In this document: piece after piece, positions 8,828 through 16,767 of the stretch
How positions within the stretch are numbered: the stretch's first letter is position 1
Layout of the letters: each line of letters starts with the position of its first letter
Origin: an uncultured Mollicutes bacterium
Lineage (GTDB): Bacteria; Bacillota_I; Bacilli_A; RFN20; CAG-288
Direction of reading: 5' to 3'
Assembly: GCA_900539865.1 (NCBI GenBank)
Contig: UQDS01000001.1
Coordinates: 124,001 to 188,000, forward strand
Length of the DNA: 64,000 bases
Position numbers and translations under genes: made by a program
The notes under the pieces: generated by a model
Database searches by the model: none
What the model saw: only the letters and a program-made list of their open reading frames with translations
Told to the model about the DNA's origin: nothing

Positions 8828-8968
8828 GTTCCTTTACCTCTCTTAAAAGAATAACAAATGTTACTTCTATTTTCTATTTATTTACAAAAGTTAATTTAAA
8901 ACGAAAAACATTTTTAAATCAACCATACAAAGAGAGGATAACCTGATGTCAAATCAAATGAAAGTCAC

Positions 8969-9044
8969 AAAAAAAGCCTAATTTGAGGCATATCTTTATT
9001 CCTGAAAAATACACGGGAAATACACCTCAATTAGATTAGGCTTT
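8969..9044 (-). terminator. long-stem terminator after the AGPS/GlpA operon
   Basis: The outer stem AAAGCCTAAT / ATTAGGCTTT continues through AATTGAGG / CCTCAA, around a loop of about 35 bases, and is followed on the minus strand by seven T. It closes the 9-15.6 kb operon. Confidence 0.75.
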
Positions 9045-9052
9045 GATACAAA

Positions 9053-9964
9053 CTAAGCTTGCGGAATTACAAACTTTAAGCTCTTTGGAATGATATTTAT
9101 TGTCAATCGATTCGTTCTAAAGATTTCACCATCAATTGCATAGGCAATTCGCTTTGGAGATTCAAACGTCGCTTTTTTGCAGTTTTTGTAGATGATATAC
9201 TTTTTGATTTTTTCATTGTCTAAATGCTTGCCAGCCTTGTACACTTTCATCAATCCCGCCGCTTTGAAGCGAGAGATCTTTTTAACAATGCACACATCGA
9301 TTAAACCGTCATCAATCTTTGCTCTCGGAGCACAGTAGAAACCACCACCATAACAAAAACCATTCGCAACAACGCAGAGCAATCCCTTGTTGTCAAACAC
9401 CACTTCTTCATCTAAAGTGACTTTAAAAGGAGCTGTCATTTTAAACAAAAGAGAAGATACCGCCGCTAAATTATAAGCAAGCGGTCCTTTAATTCCAGGG
9501 ATTTTACGATATTTATGCATTGCAAAAGTGACTTCTCCATCAAATCCTAAATTGAGAATATTCAAGCAAACTTTATCGTCTACTTTTAAGACATCGATTT
9601 CAGAGGATTGCCCTTTTATCAACGCTTTTAAATCTTTAAATCTCTCCATTCCGTTAGGAAAATTTTTGATGAAATCATTGCCGGAACCGCAGGCATAGCA
9701 TGCGAGTTCCGCATTTCCGAATCCAAATATGCCGTTGGCAGTGTCGTGCAAAGTGCCATCGCCACCACAAGCGTAAAAACGATATGTCTCTTCTCTAGGA
9801 TGATTTTCTAAATACTCGCGAACGAATATCGTAGCATCTCCTTTTCCTTTTGTCCCATAGATTTCATATTCGAAGTTTTCTATCGCATCTAAAGTTTCCT
9901 GAATCCCTTTTATTTTATCGGGGTATTTCCCCGCTTTGGGGTTGACAATAAATATGTGTTTCAT
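9053..9964 (-). CDS. diacylglycerol/lipid kinase family protein
   Basis: A lipid kinase of the DAGK catalytic family (DgkB/YegS/BmrU-like). It starts MKHIFIVNPKAGK; the ATP-binding signature is CGGDGTLHDTANG near residue 82, followed by ACGSGNDF near residue 107 and a C-terminal beta-sandwich (CVVANGFCYGGGFYCAPRA). It would phosphorylate a diacylglycerol or related glycerolipid. The ATG at 9964 lies directly after the stop of the AGPS-like gene (TGATTATG) and has no strong ribosome binding site, which points to translational coupling; a GTG at 9970 is the alternative. It is the last gene of the TetR-led operon. Confidence 0.88.
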   Translation of the reverse strand: MKHIFIVNPKAGKYPDKIKGIQETLDAIENFEYEIYGTKGKGDATIFVREYLENHPREETYRFYACGGDGTLHDTANGIFGFGNAELACYACGSGNDFIKNFPNGMERFKDLKALIKGQSSEIDVLKVDDKVCLNILNLGFDGEVTFAMHKYRKIPGIKGPLAYNLAAVSSLLFKMTAPFKVTLDEEVVFDNKGLLCVVANGFCYGGGFYCAPRAKIDDGLIDVCIVKKISRFKAAGLMKVYKAGKHLDNEKIKKYIIYKNCKKATFESPKRIAYAIDGEIFRTNRLTINIIPKSLKFVIPQA

Positions 9965-9966
9965 AA

Positions 9967-11721
9967 TCACTGGTCAGAAGGTGTAAATTTTCTGTCCTTT
10001 CTATAGATGTCTTCTTCTTTCAAATCCAAGCCTAAAGTACCACCTGGATTCATCACATAATCTTTATCAAAGTAATTCTTTAAGACGCGGAAGACTTCAT
10101 ATTCTTTGGAACCCATTTGTCCCTCTAACCATGGTGCAAATGCTTTACCAATACCATGGTGATGAGACATGGCGGCACCAGACTTTTGAATCGCATCTAA
10201 AATTCCATCCTGATAATCCTTATATTCCTTTAAATCATTCATCTTAGCGATGAAGATAAAGTAAAGGTTTGCCCCTTGAGGATAGCAGTGAGACATATGA
10301 GTTAAACAAATTGTATTCGGTCTCGATTTGCAGAACGCTCTGACTTCCTTGTGAACTTGACCCATATTGGACCAGTTGACAGAGCACTCTAATGTATCAG
10401 TCATAATGCCGAAATCCTGCATAGAATCTCTTAAATACGGATCAGTAAATCTACCTTTTTCCCAGGATTTTGTGACATAGCCGGTAAGCGACATACCACC
10501 GAATTTCTTAGCGATGCGTTTGATGTTTTTAGCAACATTTTTAGAGAAGCCTTTTTCACCATCCGTGAAACCTAAGAAAAGACAGCGCTCAAAGGGTTTG
10601 AATCCTTTGATTTTAAATAATTTGGCCAACGGAGTTTCATCCACGCCATAAAGGCTTAACATATAATGCGTTTCTTCGGGATCACTGAGTCTAAAGACGG
10701 AAGAAAAACCGGCTTCACATTGCATCATCTCACGAGCTGCAGCTTGCGCAGTCTCCCAATCTTTAAACATGAAAGAGAATCTCTTTCTGTTTTCCGGCAT
10801 ATAGCGGAAGACACGCAAAGTGACTTCGCTCAAAACACCAAAAGCGCCTTCGCTTCCCATCATGATGTGATTTAAAGAAGGACCAGTAGCTTCGCGAGGA
10901 CAATTGGAGGTTTCAATTTCGCCAATCGGTGTAGCATAAACTTGCTTTAAAGCGATATCTTCAATTTTTCCATAATAGGTAGAGTTTTGACCGGCGCCTC
11001 TAGTGACAACCCATCCACCAACCGAAGAATATTCAAACGACTGTGGGAAATGACCACAAGTATATGCTCTCTTTGCACCGAATAATTTGACAGCATTATT
11101 TAAAGTTTCCTCTAATTTCGGGCCGCTCATACCTGTTTGAACAGTAATGGTCTGATCGATTTCATTAAAGCGAATTACTTTGTTATAACGAAGTCTCATA
11201 TCCAATGAAACGCCGCCCTTCATACACTCCACACCGCGGGTAACACTGCTTCCACCGCCATAAACATAAAGCGGAATTTTCTTTTCAGAACAATACTTTA
11301 CAATCTCGTTGATCTGTTCTCTTGTATCAGGATAAAGAACAACATCAGGAATATTTTCAATCTTCTTTTCTCGGAGTCTCAACAAATCATACATCGTTTT
11401 TCCATAGGCGACAGAAAGTCTAGAATAATCATCATCCTTAACAAACTCATCTCCTAATAACGATTTGAAAAATTCAATATCTTTATCTTTAACAACCTTT
11501 TTCTCCACATCAAATTTGACATCTTCTAAACCCAAGTTCGCAGAATAATGTTTAAAGTCATCATCTGTCATATCAAAGGTCTTTTTAATCATCTTATAGA
11601 GGTTTTCTTTGGGGACTTTAATGTAGTTAGGATCGCCCCATTTGAAAATGGAACGATAGGATTTTTCGGGGATTTCTCCGGAAAACCAATTGGGTTCAAA
11701 ATCTTTGTAAGGCTTGGACAT
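9967..11721 (-). CDS. FAD-linked oxidase of the alkyl-DHAP synthase (AGPS) type
   Basis: A 584-residue flavoenzyme. Its VAO/PCMH FAD-binding domain covers about residues 125-310 (VYGGGSSVTRGVE; SVGGWVVTRGAGQNS; MMGSEGAFGV) and its C-terminal FAD-linked oxidase cap ends in MSHHHGIGK, residues 518-526. The triple His followed by GIG is the active-site motif of alkylglycerone-phosphate synthase, which exchanges the acyl group of acyl-DHAP for a fatty alcohol in ether-lipid synthesis. Bacterial members may instead oxidise lactate-like hydroxy acids. Neighbours with glycerol-3-phosphate dehydrogenase and lipid kinase signatures favour a glycerolipid role. The start has a GGAAATTAAATT context 4 bases after the DUF1667 stop. 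Confidence 0.85.
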   Translation of the reverse strand: MSKPYKDFEPNWFSGEIPEKSYRSIFKWGDPNYIKVPKENLYKMIKKTFDMTDDDFKHYSANLGLEDVKFDVEKKVVKDKDIEFFKSLLGDEFVKDDDYSRLSVAYGKTMYDLLRLREKKIENIPDVVLYPDTREQINEIVKYCSEKKIPLYVYGGGSSVTRGVECMKGGVSLDMRLRYNKVIRFNEIDQTITVQTGMSGPKLEETLNNAVKLFGAKRAYTCGHFPQSFEYSSVGGWVVTRGAGQNSTYYGKIEDIALKQVYATPIGEIETSNCPREATGPSLNHIMMGSEGAFGVLSEVTLRVFRYMPENRKRFSFMFKDWETAQAAAREMMQCEAGFSSVFRLSDPEETHYMLSLYGVDETPLAKLFKIKGFKPFERCLFLGFTDGEKGFSKNVAKNIKRIAKKFGGMSLTGYVTKSWEKGRFTDPYLRDSMQDFGIMTDTLECSVNWSNMGQVHKEVRAFCKSRPNTICLTHMSHCYPQGANLYFIFIAKMNDLKEYKDYQDGILDAIQKSGAAMSHHHGIGKAFAPWLEGQMGSKEYEVFRVLKNYFDKDYVMNPGGTLGLDLKEEDIYRKDRKFTPSDQ

Positions 11722-11724
11722 AAT

Positions 11725-12078
11725 TTAATTTCCTTTCTTCATATCCGTTGTCGTAATAACATCAACTCCGCTATCAAATACATTTTTAATCACTACACTT
11801 CCAATCGGCAAGTATTCAGTGATGGTAATTTTTTTCAACTCTTGAATCAAATCCATCATTTTACTTTTTTCAATATCGCCATCGGTTCTCACGCTGATGA
11901 CAGGATATTCTTTTAAAGTTGTCTTAACAGAAGAACAAACGCTTCGCTTAGGGTTCGTATACTCATTGATTGCATATTGTTCACCTCGCTTGCATCTATT
12001 TCCGGTTACGACATTGTTGGCCTCATCGTAATGAAGTCGGCAACCGTTAGGACAAACGATACAGACATACTCTTTCAT
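11725..12078 (-). CDS. DUF1667 cysteine-motif protein
   Basis: A 117-residue DUF1667 protein with four conserved cysteines, C6-x2-C9-x3-C13 and C29 (CIVCPNGC; GNRCKRG), likely to bind an Fe-S cluster or zinc. In many Firmicutes this family is encoded beside GlpA-like and NAD(P)-FAD oxidoreductase genes, as here, and is thought to be the small redox subunit of that complex. It lies 2 bases after the oxidoreductase gene and 3 bases before the AGPS-like gene. The function is inferred from context only. Confidence 0.9.
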   Translation of the reverse strand: MKEYVCIVCPNGCRLHYDEANNVVTGNRCKRGEQYAINEYTNPKRSVCSSVKTTLKEYPVISVRTDGDIEKSKMMDLIQELKKITITEYLPIGSVVIKNVFDSGVDVITTTDMKKGN

Positions 12079-12080
12079 CT

Positions 12081-13304
12081 TTATTCATCCTCCAACGAAA
12101 ATTCAATCGGTTCATTATTTTTTGTACTGATTAATATTTTTTCCATCTCCGGGGGCTTTAAGAAACTGTACTTTCGTTGCAGTAAAATCTCATCTCCCTG
12201 TTTCACAACAAGCTTTTTATCCTTGTATTCATTTTTACTGCGGAAATAGAAAACCATCTTTTCCGTCTTTGAATTGATATCTACATATTGAGGAACGACA
12301 TATAAGAAATGAGAATCCTCTTTTACCTCAATCAATTTTCTTTCGTGCTGAGGCAATTTGTTGCCTGCAATTTCGCCACTTTCACTGACAAAGTCAGCAA
12401 GATCGTTGACATGTACTGCATTGCCACAAGCGTAAATCTGATCCACCATCGTCATAAAGTTTTGATCGACATAAGGACCTTTTGTCTTTTTCGACAACGG
12501 GACTCCTAACGAAGAAGCCAAATCATTTTCTGGGACAAGTCCGACAGAGAGAATTAAGGAATCACACTCTATCTTTCGTTCTGTTCCCTTTATTGGTCTC
12601 ATCTTTTCATCGACTTGAGCAATTTCGACAGCTTCTAAACGATCTCTTCCGAAGACTTTAGTAACGGTGTGAGAGAGGTGAAGTGGAATATTAAAGTCTT
12701 CTAAACATTGAACTATATTTCTAGTAAGTCCACTTGGTGTTGACTTCACTTCATAAACGCCTTCGACTTTTCCACCTTCCAGTGTGATTCTTCTTGCCAT
12801 GATCAAGCCAATATCACCGCTTCCTAGGATAACTGCTTTCTTTATCGGCATTTTTCCTAAAATATTCATGTAATATTGCGCTTGACCTGCCGTCATCACG
12901 CCTGCGGGATTGGTGCCGTGAATTTGTATTTGCTTGGCAGTTCTTTCACGACAACCCGTTGAGAAGATTAGCTTTTTCGCATGCACTTTTTCAACGCCAT
13001 CCATATTGACATAGGTGATTTCGAATCCATCTTCACCTTTGTTTATTCCTGTGACGAAAGTGAACAGCTTCACTTGAACATCTGTTTGCTTCAACGCTTC
13101 TATTTCGCGATTAGCATATTCAGGACCACTCAATTTTGTCTTGAATCGTGTGACACCAAATCCATCATGAATGCATTGTTTTAAAATACCGCCGAGACGA
13201 CCTTCACGTTCAATGAGTAAAACGGAACCAAATTCACTGGCTTTTTTACTGGCGGCAAGACCTGCAGGACCTCCGCCGATAACCACAACATCAAATTCAT
13301 TCAT
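12081..13304 (-). CDS. FAD/NAD(P)-dependent oxidoreductase (GlpB-position partner)
   Basis: A 407-residue pyridine nucleotide-disulfide-type oxidoreductase. Residues 5-19 hold the FAD Rossmann motif (VVIGGGPAGLAASKK), a second dinucleotide motif appears near residue 155 (VILGSGDIGLIMARR), and the FAD ribityl motif is QIYACGNAVHVND. It overlaps the GlpA-like gene by 8 bases, so the two are probably made in fixed ratio. By analogy with GlpABC and similar three-part systems it probably moves electrons from the dehydrogenase flavin to NAD(P) or another acceptor through the DUF1667 protein. Confidence 0.88.
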   Translation of the reverse strand: MNEFDVVVIGGGPAGLAASKKASEFGSVLLIEREGRLGGILKQCIHDGFGVTRFKTKLSGPEYANREIEALKQTDVQVKLFTFVTGINKGEDGFEITYVNMDGVEKVHAKKLIFSTGCRERTAKQIQIHGTNPAGVMTAGQAQYYMNILGKMPIKKAVILGSGDIGLIMARRITLEGGKVEGVYEVKSTPSGLTRNIVQCLEDFNIPLHLSHTVTKVFGRDRLEAVEIAQVDEKMRPIKGTERKIECDSLILSVGLVPENDLASSLGVPLSKKTKGPYVDQNFMTMVDQIYACGNAVHVNDLADFVSESGEIAGNKLPQHERKLIEVKEDSHFLYVVPQYVDINSKTEKMVFYFRSKNEYKDKKLVVKQGDEILLQRKYSFLKPPEMEKILISTKNNEPIEFSLEDE

Positions 13305-15018
13305 GATTCAATGTCTCCTTTATATCGCCAAATAAGATTTTTCCTTCACCTTTTTTCGAAATATCAAGGACATCTCTTTCTTGCTCCCTTGCCATAATGT
13401 TTAAGACAAGAGGTTGGCAGAAACCGCCTTGACATCTACCCATTCCGGCGCGAACTCTGCGTTTGACTCCATCGACTGTTGTCGGCGGAATGACCGAGTG
13501 AATACAATCGACAATTTCGCCTTCACTGATTTCTTCACAACGGCAAATGATTTTTCCATACAACGGATTTGTTTTAATCAAACGATCTCTTTCTTCTAAA
13601 GGCAGATTACGAAGAGCCTTCACACCTTTTCTCTTAGGATCCCAGTGTTCTTTCTTTTCTATATTACCTAAGATCCCAACAGTGATTGAAGCGATTTCCT
13701 CTGCGATTGCAGGAGCCGCTGTCAATCCAGGGCTTTGAATACCAGCAGCATTGACGATGTTTTTGGTCCATTTACCCTTTTCAACAATGAAGTCCTCTTC
13801 AAAAGTAGGTGCTCTTACCCCAGAGAAATAGGTGATAATATCTTTATTTTCTAAGGCTTCGATTGTTTTGTGATGTTTTGCCATAATTGCATCTACGGAT
13901 TCTTTTGTTGTTGTAAAATCTTCTTTTTCCTGGATTTCAATTGCATTCGGACCTACCAAGGAATTCTTGTCAATTGTAGGAATAATACCGCCGCCTTTGG
14001 AATGTGCTTTTTTATCTTTATTCGCTTTTCCTTTTACCGTCATTCCTGTCTTAGACAATTTATCAAAGACATTTTTATCCATGATGATATCCGTACCTTT
14101 ACGAGGATGAATGGAGAAGTATTCATCTTGAGCCATTCTTGCAATATCATCCGCAAATACACCGGCAGCGTTAATTACTACTTTCGGATAAATTGTTCCC
14201 TTATTTGTCTTTACAGATTGGATAACTCCGTCTGCCACTTCCATATCGGTTACGATAGTATTAAAGGATACTTCTGCTCCGTTAATTACCGCCGATTCTG
14301 CTAAAGCGATGGTAAAATTATAGGGACAAATAGCACCCGCATCTTCAAAATAAGCTCCACCGACAATTTCTTTTGAAATGTTTGGTTCTACTTTTAAGAA
14401 TTTCTTTCTGGAGTAAACGTGTATTCCTTTTAATCCATTTTGCTTAGCTTTAATTTTTAAATAAATGCGTGCTGCAAAAAGAATGACACGATCAGTAAAT
14501 GCTACCGACTGCCCATCTTTTCGATATTCGATATCTAAATCTTCACATAATTGAGGTAAAAGTTCCTTGGAGCGCTTTAAATACTTTAACTTATTGCTGT
14601 TTTTCTTTAAATCGATACCAACATGAATGCAGCCATCGTTACGGCTGGATGCATGCATTGCCAAATCTTCCTCTTTATCTACTAAGAGTGTTGAAATATT
14701 ATATTTTGATAGCTCTCTTAAAATAGCGCTGCCGATCACACCGCCGCCGATGACTAAAACATCGACTTTTTTACCTTCTAATTCATTGCTTTGAATCGTA
14801 GGAGCTTTTACTGGTTCTCTGTGGTAGCCCTCGACTTCTATTTTGTTTACAACGTGTTTAAAAAGCTTTGACTTTGCAACTTTTTTGCACACCTCTAAAA
14901 CATCATCGTAATTTTTTGCTTTGCCGTAAAGAAAGACAATATCATCTTTCATTTTGTAAGTGACAGCAAAGGGAGAAGAAGAAGAAAGGATGTGATTCAA
15001 CTTGTTGGCTTTAGACAT
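13297..15018 (-). CDS. GlpA-like FAD-dependent glycerol-3-phosphate dehydrogenase with BFD-like [2Fe-2S] domain
   Basis: A 573-residue protein. The DAO-type FAD domain opens VLVIGGGVIGSAIL at residues 88-100 and contains HASSRNDGCIHVG, typical of GlpA/GlpO. Cysteines 492, 494, 529 and 534 (ICRCEEISEG; GRCQGGFCQP) form a bacterioferritin-associated-ferredoxin-like [2Fe-2S] domain, as in anaerobic GlpA. The reaction is probably glycerol 3-phosphate to DHAP. Residues 18-63 before the FAD domain look like a BON-type alpha/beta unit, which GlpA lacks. The gene starts 1 base after the TetR stop, in the same operon. Related 2-hydroxy-acid dehydrogenases are the alternative. Confidence 0.87.
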   Translation of the reverse strand: MSKANKLNHILSSSSPFAVTYKMKDDIVFLYGKAKNYDDVLEVCKKVAKSKLFKHVVNKIEVEGYHREPVKAPTIQSNELEGKKVDVLVIGGGVIGSAILRELSKYNISTLLVDKEEDLAMHASSRNDGCIHVGIDLKKNSNKLKYLKRSKELLPQLCEDLDIEYRKDGQSVAFTDRVILFAARIYLKIKAKQNGLKGIHVYSRKKFLKVEPNISKEIVGGAYFEDAGAICPYNFTIALAESAVINGAEVSFNTIVTDMEVADGVIQSVKTNKGTIYPKVVINAAGVFADDIARMAQDEYFSIHPRKGTDIIMDKNVFDKLSKTGMTVKGKANKDKKAHSKGGGIIPTIDKNSLVGPNAIEIQEKEDFTTTKESVDAIMAKHHKTIEALENKDIITYFSGVRAPTFEEDFIVEKGKWTKNIVNAAGIQSPGLTAAPAIAEEIASITVGILGNIEKKEHWDPKRKGVKALRNLPLEERDRLIKTNPLYGKIICRCEEISEGEIVDCIHSVIPPTTVDGVKRRVRAGMGRCQGGFCQPLVLNIMAREQERDVLDISKKGEGKILFGDIKETLNHE

Positions 15019-15019
15019 G

Positions 15020-15565
15020 TTACCACCTCTTGATTATTTCATTGATCAAATTACACTTATTGACATAGGAGGGATTTAATACTTTTCGAATCGTAAGGCC
15101 GTCAATTATCAACATCAGCATGAAGGCAAATGTGTTAGGATCCTCAACTTCCGGGAAAGTTTGTTTGATACCAACAATCAGTTTTTCAACCCAGCTTTCC
15201 CAAAGAGAGTTATATTTTTCTAACAATTGCGGTTTACCCGATGCGCATTCATTAATCAAATAGATATGCATCTTCGCTTTATTGAAGAGCTCAACTCCTT
15301 TGTAAAAGATAACTTCTAAAAAACGCTCTTTGTTCAAAATATCTTCTTTATGGCGTTCTAGCCAAGAGAAATAATCAAAACTCAATTCATCAAAATGTTT
15401 TTGCATGATATCCAAAATGATATCGTCCTTGCTTTTATAATAGTAAAAGACGGTTCCTTTGGATATTTTTAATTCATCTGTGATGTCTTTGATAGAAAAA
15501 GAATTGACATTCTTTTGAGCAATTAATTGCTCAACAGTTAAAAGAATTCTTTCTTTATTATTCAT
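15020..15565 (-). CDS. TetR/AcrR-family transcriptional regulator
   Basis: A 181-residue regulator. The N-terminal helix-turn-helix covers residues 21-52 (SIKDITDELKISKGTVFYYY, then KSKDD), and an all-helical ligand-binding domain follows. It is the first gene of the six-gene operon down to the lipid kinase, with one base separating it from the GlpA-like gene, so it most likely represses its own operon. A direct-repeat site lies between promoter and start. The start is supported by AGAGGA 6 bases upstream. The inducer may be a lipid or a glycerol-phosphate compound; this is inference. Confidence 0.9.
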   Translation of the reverse strand: MNNKERILLTVEQLIAQKNVNSFSIKDITDELKISKGTVFYYYKSKDDIILDIMQKHFDELSFDYFSWLERHKEDILNKERFLEVIFYKGVELFNKAKMHIYLINECASGKPQLLEKYNSLWESWVEKLIVGIKQTFPEVEDPNTFAFMLMLIIDGLTIRKVLNPSYVNKCNLINEIIKRW

Positions 15566-15575
15566 AAAATTCCTC

Positions 15576-15591
15576 TCGGTCGGTCGGTCAA
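15576..15591. promoter_or_regulatory. putative TetR operator (CGGT direct repeats)
   Basis: TCGGTCGGTCGGTCAA lies 11-26 bases upstream of the TetR start codon and just downstream of the predicted transcription start. Three tandem GGTC units in an otherwise AT-rich leader stand out, and the position suits autorepression. Confidence 0.6.
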
Positions 15592-15600
15592 CTTAATTTT

Positions 15601-15628
15601 AGTTTAACACATAAAAATCCAATTTCAA
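15601..15628 (-). promoter_or_regulatory. promoter of the TetR-led operon
   Basis: On the minus strand, TTGAAA (15628-15623) is followed after 16 bases by TAAACT (15606-15601). It is the best sigma-A-like pair ahead of the TetR gene, and the repeat site would overlap the first transcribed bases. Confidence 0.55.
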
Positions 15629-15800
15629 TTTCAAATTATCTTTTTTTTACTATTGTATAAATCAATTGACACTTTTTATGTTTTTGTTTTATTATGCTAT
15701 TCTTTCGTTTTTTAATATCTATCCATAAAATGTTTTTAACCCTGGTGATCAATCCTTGATTTATTCTAATAATTTCAACGTTGCTTATATCAATGAAAAA

Positions 15801-15875
15801 AGCCCCTTCTCGATGATGAATAAGTTGTACATGATCATCGTATGTACTAAATATTCATCATCGAAGAAAGGAGCT
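15801..15875 (-). terminator. very long hairpin, probable terminator
   Basis: Two arms of about 34 bases pair with few mismatches (AGCTCCTTTCTTCGATGATG on one side, CGATGATGAATAAG on the other) around GATCAT. Read on the minus strand it ends GGGGCTTTTTT. It lies 28 bases beyond the end of the membrane protein gene at 15903, so termination is the simplest role; the length is unusual. Confidence 0.6.
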
Positions 15876-15902
15876 AAATTATTTGTTTAAATTTTTCTTT
15901 GA

Positions 15903-16661
15903 TTATTCGGATTTTGTATCAGTGGAGTCTTCTTTTACTTCTTCAGAAGCAGGTTGTTCTTCAACAACTTCTTCCTTTACTTCTTCCACTGTTTCTTTTT
16001 TCACTTCTTCCGTCTTTTCTTGGTTGCTTTCACCAGAGTTTAAACTCAATTCTTTTTGTAAAACGTGGGGAACAAATAAATTGAGGAAGTCGATAACTAA
16101 GGCAAAAATATAAGTGAGCATCAAGAAGATAACGGCAACAAGAGTCATGCCACCACCATTAGAGACAGTTGCCATCAAAACAATAGAAAAGATGATATTG
16201 AGTCCAGTGGCAATCAAACCGAAGAGGTTCGCTTTTCCCTGAAGTAATTTATTACCAAATAAGACGAAAAGGTTGAATCCGCCGACCAATATGAGAAGAA
16301 TAGCTAAGACAATGTAACCAGCTTGCATACTGGCAACAAAGGCAGGAAGCAATAAACCGATACCGATAACTGTAAAGAAGATACCTCCAGCAAGAATACC
16401 GAGGGTATCAGCTTTCATTTTGTTCTCTTTCACTTTCTTAATAGAAAGAAGGATAAAAACGATAATAGCGATAGCACCGGCCAACTCAAGAAGAGATGAA
16501 ACGAGCAAGACAGCACCAACCCCACCATAATTGATTTGTCCCATGTTTGAGATAAGATCGATGGAATAAACCAACGCGCCGATAGAATCCAACGCAAAAA
16601 TAAAACATAATAAAGAAGCAATAATGTAGGTGAACAAAGTGTTTAAAGTGATTTTTTTCAT
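15903..16661 (-). CDS. multi-pass membrane protein with acidic C-terminal tail
   Basis: I do not recognise a family. The 252-residue protein has about six or seven hydrophobic helices in residues 5-205, with basic loops, followed by a 40-residue strongly acidic tail made mainly of EEV/KEE units (from about residue 213), likely disordered and charged. The start at 16661 (MKKITLNTLF) has GGTGG 5 bases upstream; an ATG at 16673 overlaps AGGAA and is less likely. It sits alone between the long hairpin and the broken lipoprotein gene. No catalytic motif is visible. Confidence 0.7.
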   Translation of the reverse strand: MKKITLNTLFTYIIASLLCFIFALDSIGALVYSIDLISNMGQINYGGVGAVLLVSSLLELAGAIAIIVFILLSIKKVKENKMKADTLGILAGGIFFTVIGIGLLLPAFVASMQAGYIVLAILLILVGGFNLFVLFGNKLLQGKANLFGLIATGLNIIFSIVLMATVSNGGGMTLVAVIFLMLTYIFALVIDFLNLFVPHVLQKELSLNSGESNQEKTEEVKKETVEEVKEEVVEEQPASEEVKEDSTDTKSE

Positions 16662-16767
16662 AGGAACCACCATTTCCTAACATATTAAAATGATTATAAG
16701 ATAAACAATTTAAAAATTAAAATATATTTTACATGCGTTACCACAATAGTTCCAAATAGAAATACGT

